A stretch of 5,558 nucleotides of DNA from Thermoleophilaceae bacterium. GTDB lineage: Bacteria; Actinomycetota; Thermoleophilia; Solirubrobacterales; Thermoleophilaceae. The stretch is taken from NCBI GenBank assembly GCA_013812065.1, contig JACCUC010000037.1, positions 1-5,558 of the forward strand, written 5' to 3'. The translations under genes were made by a program, and so were the position numbers. Of the stretch, positions 1 through 5,331 are shown piece by piece. Position 1 is the first letter of the stretch. The number at the start of each line of letters is the position of its first letter. The notes beneath the pieces are model-generated. The model searched no databases and was not told the origin of the DNA. It saw nothing but the letters and a program-made list of their open reading frames with translations.

Positions 1-405
1 GGGGCCGAACAGCGTGGACACACGCGTGCGGATCGTTACAAGGTGCCCGACTTCGCTCTGCAAACGGCGATCCGCGGGCTCACGAGCGCTTCGTGTGCCC
101 ATCAACTGCGGAAGTCGGGCGGGCGCAGGGCGCGCTTTGTCGTCTCCCTCTCGGCGAAGAGCGGGCGGTCTGTCAGCGTCCCCTTCGCCACCAGAGACAA
201 CACCGCCCGCGCTCCCGCCGACTACGTTTCCAGGTCCGGAAGGGTTACCTTTGCTCCGGGTCAGACGGCCCAGCTCGTGAGGGTTGACGTCGAAGGTGAT
301 CGACGAAGGGAGGCCACCGAGAGCTTCTTCCTCCGTCTCTTCAGTCCGCGCAACGCCGTGACGGGAGATGGCAGGGGAACGGGAACGATCCGCAACGACG
401 ACTAG
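1..405 (+). CDS. Calx-beta repeat protein, C-terminal fragment
   Basis: This frame is open from the window edge to the TAG at 403-405 and gives 134 residues, so the gene is 5'-partial. From about residue 44 to the end it reads as one Calx-beta repeat. It shows RARFVVSLS, then VPFATRDNTARAPADYVSRSG (the family's YaT..GTA.ag.DY box with Asn for the usual Gly), VTFAPGQTAQLVRVDV, GDRRREATESFFLRL and the closing GTGTIRNDD. Calx-beta repeats are beta-sandwich modules with acidic calcium-binding loops, found in tandem in many secreted or surface bacterial proteins. Here the repeat ends exactly at the stop, as is common for the last repeat of such proteins. The first ~40 residues of this frame do not look like the start of a Calx-beta repeat, so the frame may be disturbed upstream of about position 125. 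An internal ATG-type start would not contain a signal peptide, so a longer upstream gene is more likely. Function beyond adhesion or calcium binding cannot be stated. Confidence 0.72.
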   Translation, partial: GAEQRGHTRADRYKVPDFALQTAIRGLTSASCAHQLRKSGGRRARFVVSLSAKSGRSVSVPFATRDNTARAPADYVSRSGRVTFAPGQTAQLVRVDVEGDRRREATESFFLRLFSPRNAVTGDGRGTGTIRNDD

Positions 406-423
406 CGTTGCTTCCTGTCCGCT

Positions 424-439
424 CGAAGGTCGACCTTCG
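424..439. terminator. 16-bp perfect palindrome, possible terminator hairpin
   Basis: CGAAGGTCGACCTTCG is its own reverse complement. As RNA it would form a 6-bp stem closed by a TCGA tetraloop. It starts 19 bases after the Calx-beta stop codon, where a transcript-end hairpin is expected. There is no run of T after it, so an intrinsic terminator is only a suggestion. A dyad operator is the alternative, but no promoter is expected here. Confidence 0.35.
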
Positions 440-506
440 CCAGCCCTCGCTTGGGATCCCAGTAGTGCTTCTCGCGCCGACGCAAAAGCCGGCCTGAAGG
501 AGACGG

Positions 507-524
507 CCGAGCGGGCCCGCTCGG
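507..524. terminator. 18-bp perfect palindrome, possible bidirectional terminator
   Basis: CCGAGCGGGCCCGCTCGG is its own reverse complement and would form a 7-bp stem with a GGCC loop on either strand. It begins 28 bases past the stop of the minus-strand glycosyltransferase gene, so it fits the 3' end of that transcript. It could also stop read-through from the plus strand. No T-tract follows it directly on either strand. Confidence 0.38.
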
Positions 525-552
525 GATGGGCCGATTACCCTGCCTACCGGCG

Positions 553-1959
553 TCACGCCTGCCCGCCGGACACACTTACCCGCGCGGAGGCTTCGAGCCT
601 TCGGATCGCCGAGGCCACGCACCGGCAGACCACCTCCCGCGAATACCGCTCCCGCACGAGCCGCCGCGCCCGAGCCGCGATCTCAGTCGCCCGAGCCTGG
701 TCGGTCCACAGGGCTTCGAGGGCGGCGGCGAACTCATCGGCGCTCTCGGCGACGACGAAGTGAGTGCCCTCCATCAAGTCGAGCCCCTCGACCGCCTTCC
801 TCGTCGCGACCACCGGGGTGCCGGCGGCAAACGCCTCGAGCACCTTGAGGCGCGTGCCTCCACCTTGGAAGAGGGGCACGGCGACCGCAAAGGCGCGCGC
901 GAGAAACGGCGCGACCTCCGGCACGGGTCCCGTCACCTCGATCCTGGGCTCCTTCGCCGCGGCAGCGCGAACGAACCCCGTCGGGTCGCTCCCCACAAGC
1001 TGAAGGCGCGCAGACGGAAGGCGCTCCCACAGCCGCGGCAGGACTTCCTCGACGAGGAAGCGGGCGGCGATCGCGTTGGGCGGGTAGCCGAACCTCGCGG
1101 TAAGGACGACGGTCGGGTCGGTCGCTCGGAGCGGCTCCCCGTCTCCCGCGGGCGGACCCGCGTAGGAGTCGACGTCGAGCGCATTGGGCACGACCTCGAT
1201 CGGCGCCGTCGTCCCGTAACGATATGCCGTGAGCTGCGCGTCGCGCTCGCTGGGGACCCAGATCTGGTCCGCCCGCTCGAAGGCGGCGCTCTCGATCTTC
1301 ACGAGGCGCTCGGCGAGGCTCGCCCGCCGCAGGCGCGCCTCACGCCCCCCGGGCGCCGCCGCCGCCATATCGATGGCCAGCGGCCCCTCGACGTTGTGGG
1401 CATCGAGCACTATCGGCATGCCCTGTTTCGCGAGCGGGTCGATGTAGTGGTGGGTCCATAGCACCTCGAGGACGACGAGGTCAGGCTCGAACGTCCGGAC
1501 GATCTCCTCGAGCTCGCGGACGACCTCCGGCGAGTAGTACGCGTCCGACGGATGGCCCTCCGGCCACTCCGAGGACCCGATGGCCAGCTCGATACGGCGC
1601 CCGAGCGCCGGGTCCCTCGAGGTCCGCCAGACCTCGATGCCTGCTTGCGCCGGAGGCTCCTCGCTCCCGCCCGCGAGACCGAATACCGCCACCGGGCCCA
1701 ATGAGAGGAGCCCCTTCACGTTCTCCCAGTTCCTTAGGTCGGCCCCGCCACGCGGAGGCAGGGGCAGGCTCGGGACCACGACGAGCGTCCGCTTGAGCTC
1801 GCTCCGCTCGCCGTGGTCAGGAGATCCAGAATCCGGGCGATTCGCCTGACTACCAGTTGACGGCGTAGAGGAAGGAGTCGCGGTTTGTCCCCGCGGCCCC
1901 GGGCTCCGGAACGGAACGCGCTTGCGCACCCCCAAGGACTCTACTCGCCCCGTGCACAC
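553..1959 (-). CDS. Glycosyltransferase family 4-like (GT-B) protein
   Basis: This gene should encode a GT-B retaining glycosyltransferase that moves a sugar from a nucleotide-activated donor to a glycan or lipid acceptor. It has no membrane segment, so it is probably cytoplasmic or membrane-peripheral. From the GTG at 1959 it has 468 residues. The N-terminal domain has VVVPSLPLPPRGGADLRNW (residues 60-78, the phosphate-loop region) and LDAHNVEGP (185-193). The linker and donor half has WVPSERD (234-240), VVPNALDVDSY (256-266), TARFGYPPNAIAARFL (287-302), LQLVGSDP (319-326) and PLFQGGGTRLKVLEAFAAG (362-380). Of the EX7E pair, only the second Glu (E375) is kept; Gly is at the first site, and GGTRLK replaces it as in some GT4 subgroups. 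Sugar and acceptor cannot be read from the sequence. The start is uncertain: residues 1-55 are Ser/Pro/Arg-rich and unlike the family, whose homology begins near residue 57. Alternative starts are GTG 1929, TTG 1935 or GTG 1779. An in-frame stop at 1984-1986 limits any longer form. The downstream neighbour is the convergent Calx-beta gene. Confidence 0.85.
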   Translation of the reverse strand: MCTGRVESLGVRKRVPFRSPGPRGQTATPSSTPSTGSQANRPDSGSPDHGERSELKRTLVVVPSLPLPPRGGADLRNWENVKGLLSLGPVAVFGLAGGSEEPPAQAGIEVWRTSRDPALGRRIELAIGSSEWPEGHPSDAYYSPEVVRELEEIVRTFEPDLVVLEVLWTHHYIDPLAKQGMPIVLDAHNVEGPLAIDMAAAAPGGREARLRRASLAERLVKIESAAFERADQIWVPSERDAQLTAYRYGTTAPIEVVPNALDVDSYAGPPAGDGEPLRATDPTVVLTARFGYPPNAIAARFLVEEVLPRLWERLPSARLQLVGSDPTGFVRAAAAKEPRIEVTGPVPEVAPFLARAFAVAVPLFQGGGTRLKVLEAFAAGTPVVATRKAVEGLDLMEGTHFVVAESADEFAAALEALWTDQARATEIAARARRLVRERYSREVVCRCVASAIRRLEASARVSVSGGQA

Positions 1960-2075
1960 GGCTGCCGGCTGGTCGTTCGACAGCTATGCGCAATAACCTC
2001 GCGAGCGGGGGGGTCATGGGCAACGGTCCGGGAATCCCGACGAGGGACGGGCGGCCGATACCGCTCGCGCGAGCG
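1960..2075. other. Gap between VOC and glycosyltransferase genes
   Basis: This 116-bp stretch separates two minus-strand genes. It must hold the end of the VOC transcript and, if the glycosyltransferase has its own promoter, that promoter. No convincing -35/-10 pair was seen. If translation of the glycosyltransferase starts further in, near 1795, its leader would also include about 160 bases now counted as coding. Confidence 0.5.
2062..2075. terminator. 14-bp perfect palindrome abutting the VOC stop codon
   Basis: CGCTCGCGCGAGCG is its own reverse complement and touches the TGA (2078-2076) of the minus-strand VOC gene. The likely fold is a 5-bp stem with a GCGC loop. Its place suggests a transcript-end or RNA-protecting hairpin, but no T-tract follows. 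In sequence this GC-rich, CG repeats of this length can arise by chance. Confidence 0.25.
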
Positions 2076-2855
2076 TCAACCGGACTCTGCCATCTGCATG
2101 ACGGCCAGCGGCGCGCCCTGGGGGTCGACCAGGCCGGCGAAGCGACCGATCGGCATGTCCATCGGCTCCATCGTCACCGTCGCCCCGAGTTCCTTGGCCT
2201 TGGCGGTCGTCGCATCGCAGTCGGCGACCGCGAAGCAGACGCTCCAGTGCGGCGGGACCTCGGCCGGGAAGTACTCGTCGGTCATTTGCATCATTCCCCC
2301 GACCGGGTAGCCGTCGAGCTCCCAGACCGTGTAGCTCTCGGGTGCGCCCTCGAACGTCGGGCGGCCCGCTTCCCAGGCGAAGACGGCCGGGTAAAACACC
2401 TTGTCGGTTTCGGCGTCGCGGGTGAGCACCTCGTTCCAGCAGAGCGAGTTCGGCGCGTTGACGAGGTCGGCGCCTGTGAAGGTCTTCGGCTGCCAGACGC
2501 CGAACACGGCCCCAGTGGGATCGGCAAAGAACGCCATCCTGCCGATGTCTGTCACATCCATCGGCTCGACCACAACGCTCCCACCCGCGGCCTTGACCTT
2601 GTCCGCGGTCTCGTCGGCGTCGGCGACGCTCACGTAGGTCGCCCACGCGGTCGGCTGGCCCTCCTGCATGTGACCCATGAGCCCCCCGACGTTCTGACCG
2701 TCCTGCTGGAACATCCGGTACCCGCCGGTCTCCTCGGTCGGTCCGGGCTCGGTCGCTTTCCAGCCCATCAGCTCACCGTAGAAGGCGGCCGACGCTTCGG
2801 CATCGGGCGAGGACAGCTCGACCCACGAAGGGGTCCCTGGTGTGTACTCGGGCAT
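2076..2855 (-). CDS. Two-domain VOC (glyoxalase-like) protein, Rv0577/Cfp30B type
   Basis: The 259-residue protein has two tandem vicinal-oxygen-chelate domains, about residues 8-123 and 136-256. Each begins with a W-x-E strand after a helix break (PSWVELSSPDAEASAAFYGELMGW region; LCWNEVLTRDAETDKVFYPAVFAW region). Each ends in EPMD...GR followed by a DP-x-GA strand (ADPTGAVFGVWQ, residues 111-122; VDPQGAPLAVMQM, 244-256). This order and spacing match the Mycobacterium Rv0577 (Cfp30B, TB27.3, CFP32) family, which is typically about 260 residues. Members are cytosolic. A ring-cleaving or glyoxalase reaction has not been firmly assigned to the family, so substrate and metal use are open. Glu stands where glyoxalases usually have the first metal ligand (E13, E142). 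The ATG at 2855 is preceded by GAGAGGAG at 2867-2860, a good ribosome binding site, so the start is secure. Gaps of 116 and 126 bp separate it from its same-strand neighbours, which suggests its own transcript. Confidence 0.9.
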   Translation of the reverse strand: MPEYTPGTPSWVELSSPDAEASAAFYGELMGWKATEPGPTEETGGYRMFQQDGQNVGGLMGHMQEGQPTAWATYVSVADADETADKVKAAGGSVVVEPMDVTDIGRMAFFADPTGAVFGVWQPKTFTGADLVNAPNSLCWNEVLTRDAETDKVFYPAVFAWEAGRPTFEGAPESYTVWELDGYPVGGMMQMTDEYFPAEVPPHWSVCFAVADCDATTAKAKELGATVTMEPMDMPIGRFAGLVDPQGAPLAVMQMAESG

Positions 2856-2981
2856 AAGGCTCCTCTCGTGGGTGCCAAGGGCTGTATCCGGGATGGTGCC
2901 ACGTCCGGCGCTGCGGCTGGCGGGCAGGCCGCGGCGGCACCAGCGCGCGGACGCCGCACACAGGCCGGATCCGGGCCGAGG
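2856..2981. other. Gap between zinc-ribbon and VOC genes
   Basis: This 126-bp gap lies between two minus-strand genes. It has a 10-bp palindrome CCGGATCCGG (2965-2974) just after the zinc-ribbon stop codon, and a looser GC-rich inverted repeat with arms GGTGCC (2895-2900) and GGCACC (2936-2941). Either could be a transcript end or leader structure. No clear promoter was recognised. Confidence 0.4.
2860..2867 (-). promoter_or_regulatory. Ribosome binding site of the VOC gene
   Basis: GAGAGGAG lies 4 bases before the ATG at 2855 on the minus strand; the AGAGG core is at a more usual distance of about 6. It is the clearest Shine-Dalgarno sequence in the window and fixes the VOC start. Confidence 0.7.
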
Positions 2982-3644
2982 CTATGTGCCGCGGAGGTTC
3001 AGCAGCCCGCCGGGAGCGACGAGTCGGCAGGCGAAGCGATGGGTCCCAAGCTGGACGTCCGGCGGCCACCACTTCGGCGGCATCTCCTCGTCGCGGATCG
3101 GCTCGCCGTACTCCCGAGCTCGGTCGAACAGGAGCTCGAACGGCACGGCCTCGATCCCGAACTCGCCGGCGACGGTCGTCACGCGGTCGCGGTGGTCCTC
3201 CGAGGCAGCGGGCAGCCATGAGAGGACGACGGGCTCAGCCCACTCCGCGCGCAGGCCGTCGTCGTAGACCTCGGCCTCACCCCAGAGCAGGACGGCGCCG
3301 ACGACGGCCGGGACGACGTCCGAGCTCTCGGCCCAGTGAGAGGGCGGGTTGTGCCAGGCGTAGAGGCCGCAGGCGCAGTCGGGGTGCGGCGCTGCGTGAG
3401 GGGGGTCGTGCCACGGTCCCGCGTACTCCTCGCGCCGGCAGTCCGCCTTGTTCGGCCCAAGCGTCCAGCGTGCTCTGCTGGCGTTGAGCGACGCGAGCTC
3501 ATGTCCCTCGAGGCGCCAGGCGCGGTAGCCGAGGACCTCGCCCTGGCGCCTGGCGACCGCGCCGCAGCGACACGAGAGCTGGGTCAGGGCCAGCGGGCGC
3601 TCGGGCGGCGCGCCTGGTGGCCGCCCGCAACTCGGGCAGCTCAT
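2982..3644 (-). CDS. Uncharacterised Cys/His-rich protein with zinc-ribbon-like N-terminus
   Basis: The 220-residue protein has no function I can name. It opens with CPSC (residues 3-6) and a second pair CRC (25-27), which together look like a zinc ribbon. Next comes GYRAWRLEGHELASL (39-53), then a Cys/His-dense stretch: C69, H79, H83, H87, C90, C92 and H98, in the block APHPDCACGLYAWH (85-98). The last half has VVGAVLLWGEAEVYDDGLRAEWAEP (114-138), followed by an acidic/tryptophan-rich tail. The GYRAW ... PHP-C-x-CGLYA ... VVG-LWG ... GLRAE-A-P order recalls a set of unnamed actinobacterial proteins, by memory and not by search. Two metal sites are possible. There is no signal peptide or membrane segment, so it is probably cytosolic. 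The ATG at 3644 was chosen because the zinc pair follows at once. A weak GAGAAG sits about 8 bases before it. The frame stays open far upstream, but that part lies opposite the proline dehydrogenase gene and is low-complexity. Confidence 0.75.
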   Translation of the reverse strand: MSCPSCGRPPGAPPERPLALTQLSCRCGAVARRQGEVLGYRAWRLEGHELASLNASRARWTLGPNKADCRREEYAGPWHDPPHAAPHPDCACGLYAWHNPPSHWAESSDVVPAVVGAVLLWGEAEVYDDGLRAEWAEPVVLSWLPAASEDHRDRVTTVAGEFGIEAVPFELLFDRAREYGEPIRDEEMPPKWWPPDVQLGTHRFACRLVAPGGLLNLRGT

Positions 3645-3663
3645 GCCGGCTGCTTCTCGCGCT

Positions 3664-3675
3664 CCCGACGTCGGG
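3664..3675. promoter_or_regulatory. 12-bp palindrome CCCGACGTCGGG, possible operator
   Basis: CCCGACGTCGGG is its own reverse complement, centred on GACGTC. It lies 20-31 bases upstream of the zinc-ribbon gene ATG, where a repressor could block transcription or where it would fall in the leader RNA. A dyad of this size suits a dimeric regulator, but no regulator gene is in the window to pair with it. Confidence 0.3.
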
Positions 3676-3806
3676 GCCGCTCGGCCGGCCTCTCGCGTCG
3701 CCGAGGCGCGGGGAGGGGCTCGGGCGCCCTCAAGGGACGCTGGCGCTTCGGCTCGATGGTGATCCGCCGGTGAGGTCCGAGGAGACCCATCGGCAGCGCA
3801 GCCTAC

Positions 3807-3874
3807 AGCCCGCCGAGCGTCGGTGCACGTGGGCTTGCCCGATCGCGTGCGGAGCCGGCGCTCGGCGGCGGGCT
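3807..3874. repeat. Nested inverted repeat before the proline operon
   Basis: The left arm AGCCCGCCGAGCG (3807-3819) pairs with CGCTCGGCGGCGGGCT (3859-3874) at 13 of 13 positions, with a 3-base bulge (CGG) in the right arm. The stem can continue inward through 3820-3824 with 3854-3858 (three G-C and two G-U pairs). Inside the loop, GCACG (3825-3829) pairs with CGTGC (3846-3850), and GGGC (3831-3834) pairs with GCCC (3837-3840). The whole 68-base element ends 77 bases before the proline dehydrogenase start. It could be a leader-RNA structure, a protein-binding dyad or a terminator of unseen upstream transcription. No T-tract follows it. Confidence 0.45.
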
Positions 3875-3951
3875 GATCGCCGTTCGGGACGTAGACGCTG
3901 ACCCGAGAGCGGAGCGCGCCGCGATAGGTGGCCGAGTAGCCTCCCAGTGCC

Positions 3952-5331
3952 ATGGAAGCCACAGCAGGCGAGCCGTCGGTCGAGCGACGCCGCCTCGAGG
4001 CGGAGACCTTGCGCGTCGGACGGGAGCTCGCCGCGCAGCATCCGGCGGCTACACGGCATCCATGGCGCTCGCTCGACGCCAAGGCGATCGAGCTGAGCGC
4101 GCGCGACGCGGAACTGCGGGCGGCCCTCTTTCGTCTGGTGGAGGTGACGCCGGCGTGTCGCTCGCTCGATGACCTCGCGCGGCACCTCGGGAGCTTCCTG
4201 AAGGGCCTCGGAGACCGTCCGCCCCCGGTGGCGGCAGCGCTGAGGATGGCCGAGACCAAGGCCGGCCGGACTGCGCTAGGGGCGGCGGCGGCCGCCGGCG
4301 TGCGCCATATTGCGCACCGGTTCGTGGTCGGGGACTCGCCTGCCGCCGCCATGCCGACGCTCGCGCGCCTCTGGCGCGATGGCATCGGAGCGTCGCTCGA
4401 CCTGCTCGGAGAGGCGACGGTCACCTCTCGGGAGGCCGATCGGTACGCCGATCGCTGTGCCGAGGCGCTCGACGTCCTCGTCGCGGGCGTGGCCGGCTGG
4501 CCAGAGCGTCCGCGGCTCGAGCACGATTCTGCCGGACCGCTCGCGCGTGCGAACCTGTCGGTCAAGGTCTCCGCGCTGACTCCGCTCCTGCGCGCCGACG
4601 CTCCCGCCCGCGGTCGCGACGATGCTGCCGTCCGCCTGCGGCCGCTGCTGCGGTGGGCGCGCGACCTGGGCGCCCACCTTCACGTCGACATGGAGTCCCT
4701 CGACTCCCATGAGACCACGCTTGAGCTTCTCTTCGAGCTGCTCGCCGAAGGCGAGTTCCGCGCCGGGCCCTCGGTGGGGCTCGTGCTCCAGGCCTACCTG
4801 CGCGACTCCGCGGCCGAGCTCGAGCGCGTCCTCGCCTGGGCGCGAGCGGCGGAGCGCGATCCTCCGCTTGTCGTGCGGCTCGTCAAGGGCGCCTACTGGG
4901 ACCACGAAGTGGTCGAGGCGCGCCAGCACGGCTGGGAGGCGCCCGTGTTCGAGGACAAGGCCGACTGCGATCGCAACTTCGAGGTTCTCAGCGAGCGGCT
5001 GCTCGACCAGGTTCGCATCCCCCCGGCGCTCGTGCGCGTTGCGATCGGCTCGCACAACCTGCGCTCGGTCGCCCATGTCATCGCCTACGACCGCCTGTGC
5101 GGCGGCGACGGTGGCGACATCGAGTTTCAGGTGCTGCGCGGCCTCGGCGACGACCTCGCCGAAGCGCTTTCCGGCGAGGGCTTGCGCGTGCGCGCCTACT
5201 GCCCGGTGGGCGACCTGGTGGCCGGCATGTCGTACCTGGTGCGCCGCCTGCTCGAGAACACCGCCAACGAGTCTTTCCTGCGCGTGCAGGCGAGCGGGGC
5301 TGAGCTCGACGAACTCCTCTCGGCGCCGTGA
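3952..5331 (+). CDS. Proline dehydrogenase, PutA-type
   Basis: This FAD enzyme oxidises L-proline to 1-pyrroline-5-carboxylate and passes electrons to the respiratory quinone pool; it usually sits at the inner face of the membrane. The 459 residues run as a helical arm (about 1-120) and then the (beta/alpha)8 PRODH barrel. Visible family motifs are LGEATVT (152-158), NLSVKVSAL (201-209, with the substrate-binding Lys205), LHVDMES (243-249, Asp246), VLQAYLRD (278-285), RLVKGAYWDHE (309-319), AIGSHN (364-369), EFQVLRGL (391-398), RAYCPVG (414-420) and YLVRRLLENTANESFLR (428-444). In the last motif, Arg431-Arg432 are the carboxylate-binding pair. The long N-terminal arm resembles the PRODH half of bifunctional PutA, whereas short one-domain PRODHs of about 300 residues lack it. 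There is no N-terminal DNA-binding domain. The ATG at 3952 is the first start after an in-frame TAG at 3937-3939. Its ribosome site is weak, and TTG 4009 behind GGAG is a less likely alternative. The stop overlaps the next gene. Confidence 0.95.
   Translation: MEATAGEPSVERRRLEAETLRVGRELAAQHPAATRHPWRSLDAKAIELSARDAELRAALFRLVEVTPACRSLDDLARHLGSFLKGLGDRPPPVAAALRMAETKAGRTALGAAAAAGVRHIAHRFVVGDSPAAAMPTLARLWRDGIGASLDLLGEATVTSREADRYADRCAEALDVLVAGVAGWPERPRLEHDSAGPLARANLSVKVSALTPLLRADAPARGRDDAAVRLRPLLRWARDLGAHLHVDMESLDSHETTLELLFELLAEGEFRAGPSVGLVLQAYLRDSAAELERVLAWARAAERDPPLVVRLVKGAYWDHEVVEARQHGWEAPVFEDKADCDRNFEVLSERLLDQVRIPPALVRVAIGSHNLRSVAHVIAYDRLCGGDGGDIEFQVLRGLGDDLAEALSGEGLRVRAYCPVGDLVAGMSYLVRRLLENTANESFLRVQASGAELDELLSAP

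Larger units (their letters stand above)
406..552. other. Convergent intergenic region with three palindromes
   Basis: This 147-bp gap lies between the stop of the plus-strand Calx-beta gene and the stop of the minus-strand glycosyltransferase gene. No coding sequence with family resemblance was seen in any frame. It holds perfect palindromes at 424-439, 452-461 and 507-524. In a gap between converging genes these most simply serve as transcript ends for one or both sides, although none is followed directly by a T-tract on either strand. Confidence 0.6.
3645..3951. other. Divergent intergenic region with regulatory-looking repeats
   Basis: This 307-bp stretch lies between the start of the minus-strand zinc-ribbon gene and the start of the plus-strand proline operon, so it should hold both promoters. 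No reading frame here resembles a protein family. It contains a 12-bp palindrome at 3664-3675, close to the zinc-ribbon start, and a nested inverted repeat at 3807-3874 in front of proline dehydrogenase. Possible -10-like words such as TAGCCT (3937-3942) lack a partner -35 box, so no promoter is called. No tRNA-like fold was recognised. Confidence 0.55.

Noticed and set aside
526..1461. Plus-strand open frame of 311 codons opposite the glycosyltransferase
   Set aside because: The product is Arg/His/Gly-rich and resembles no family, while the opposite strand carries clear glycosyltransferase motifs.
2881..2920. TGGCAC on the minus strand as a sigma-54 site before the VOC gene
   Set aside because: The -24-like TGGCAC has no TTGC at the required distance.
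1986..3221. Plus-strand open frame of 411 codons across the VOC gene and part of the zinc-ribbon gene
   Set aside because: It spans two real minus-strand genes and the gap between them, and it has no recognisable domain. It is typical of antisense shadows in GC-rich DNA.
3511..3551. Inverted repeat AGGCGCCAGG / CCTGGCGCCT
   Set aside because: The 10-base arms lie inside the zinc-ribbon coding region and are explained by codons for the GYRAWRLEG stretch. Nothing suggests a separate role.
3617..3901. Possible small plus-strand gene in the divergent region (94 codons)
   Set aside because: It starts inside the zinc-ribbon gene on the other strand, is Arg-rich with no motif, and overlaps the inverted repeat. 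There is no ribosome site worth noting.
3921..3951. Promoter-like words (GATAGGT, TAGCCT) before proline dehydrogenase
   Set aside because: Neither has a matching -35 box at 16-18 bases, and both lie too near the start codon to be convincing.
3645..4565. N-terminal extension of the zinc-ribbon protein to 527 residues
   Set aside because: The extra 307 residues are low-complexity Ser/Arg/Ala and mostly lie opposite the proline dehydrogenase coding sequence. The CPSC motif right after the ATG at 3644 marks a natural start.
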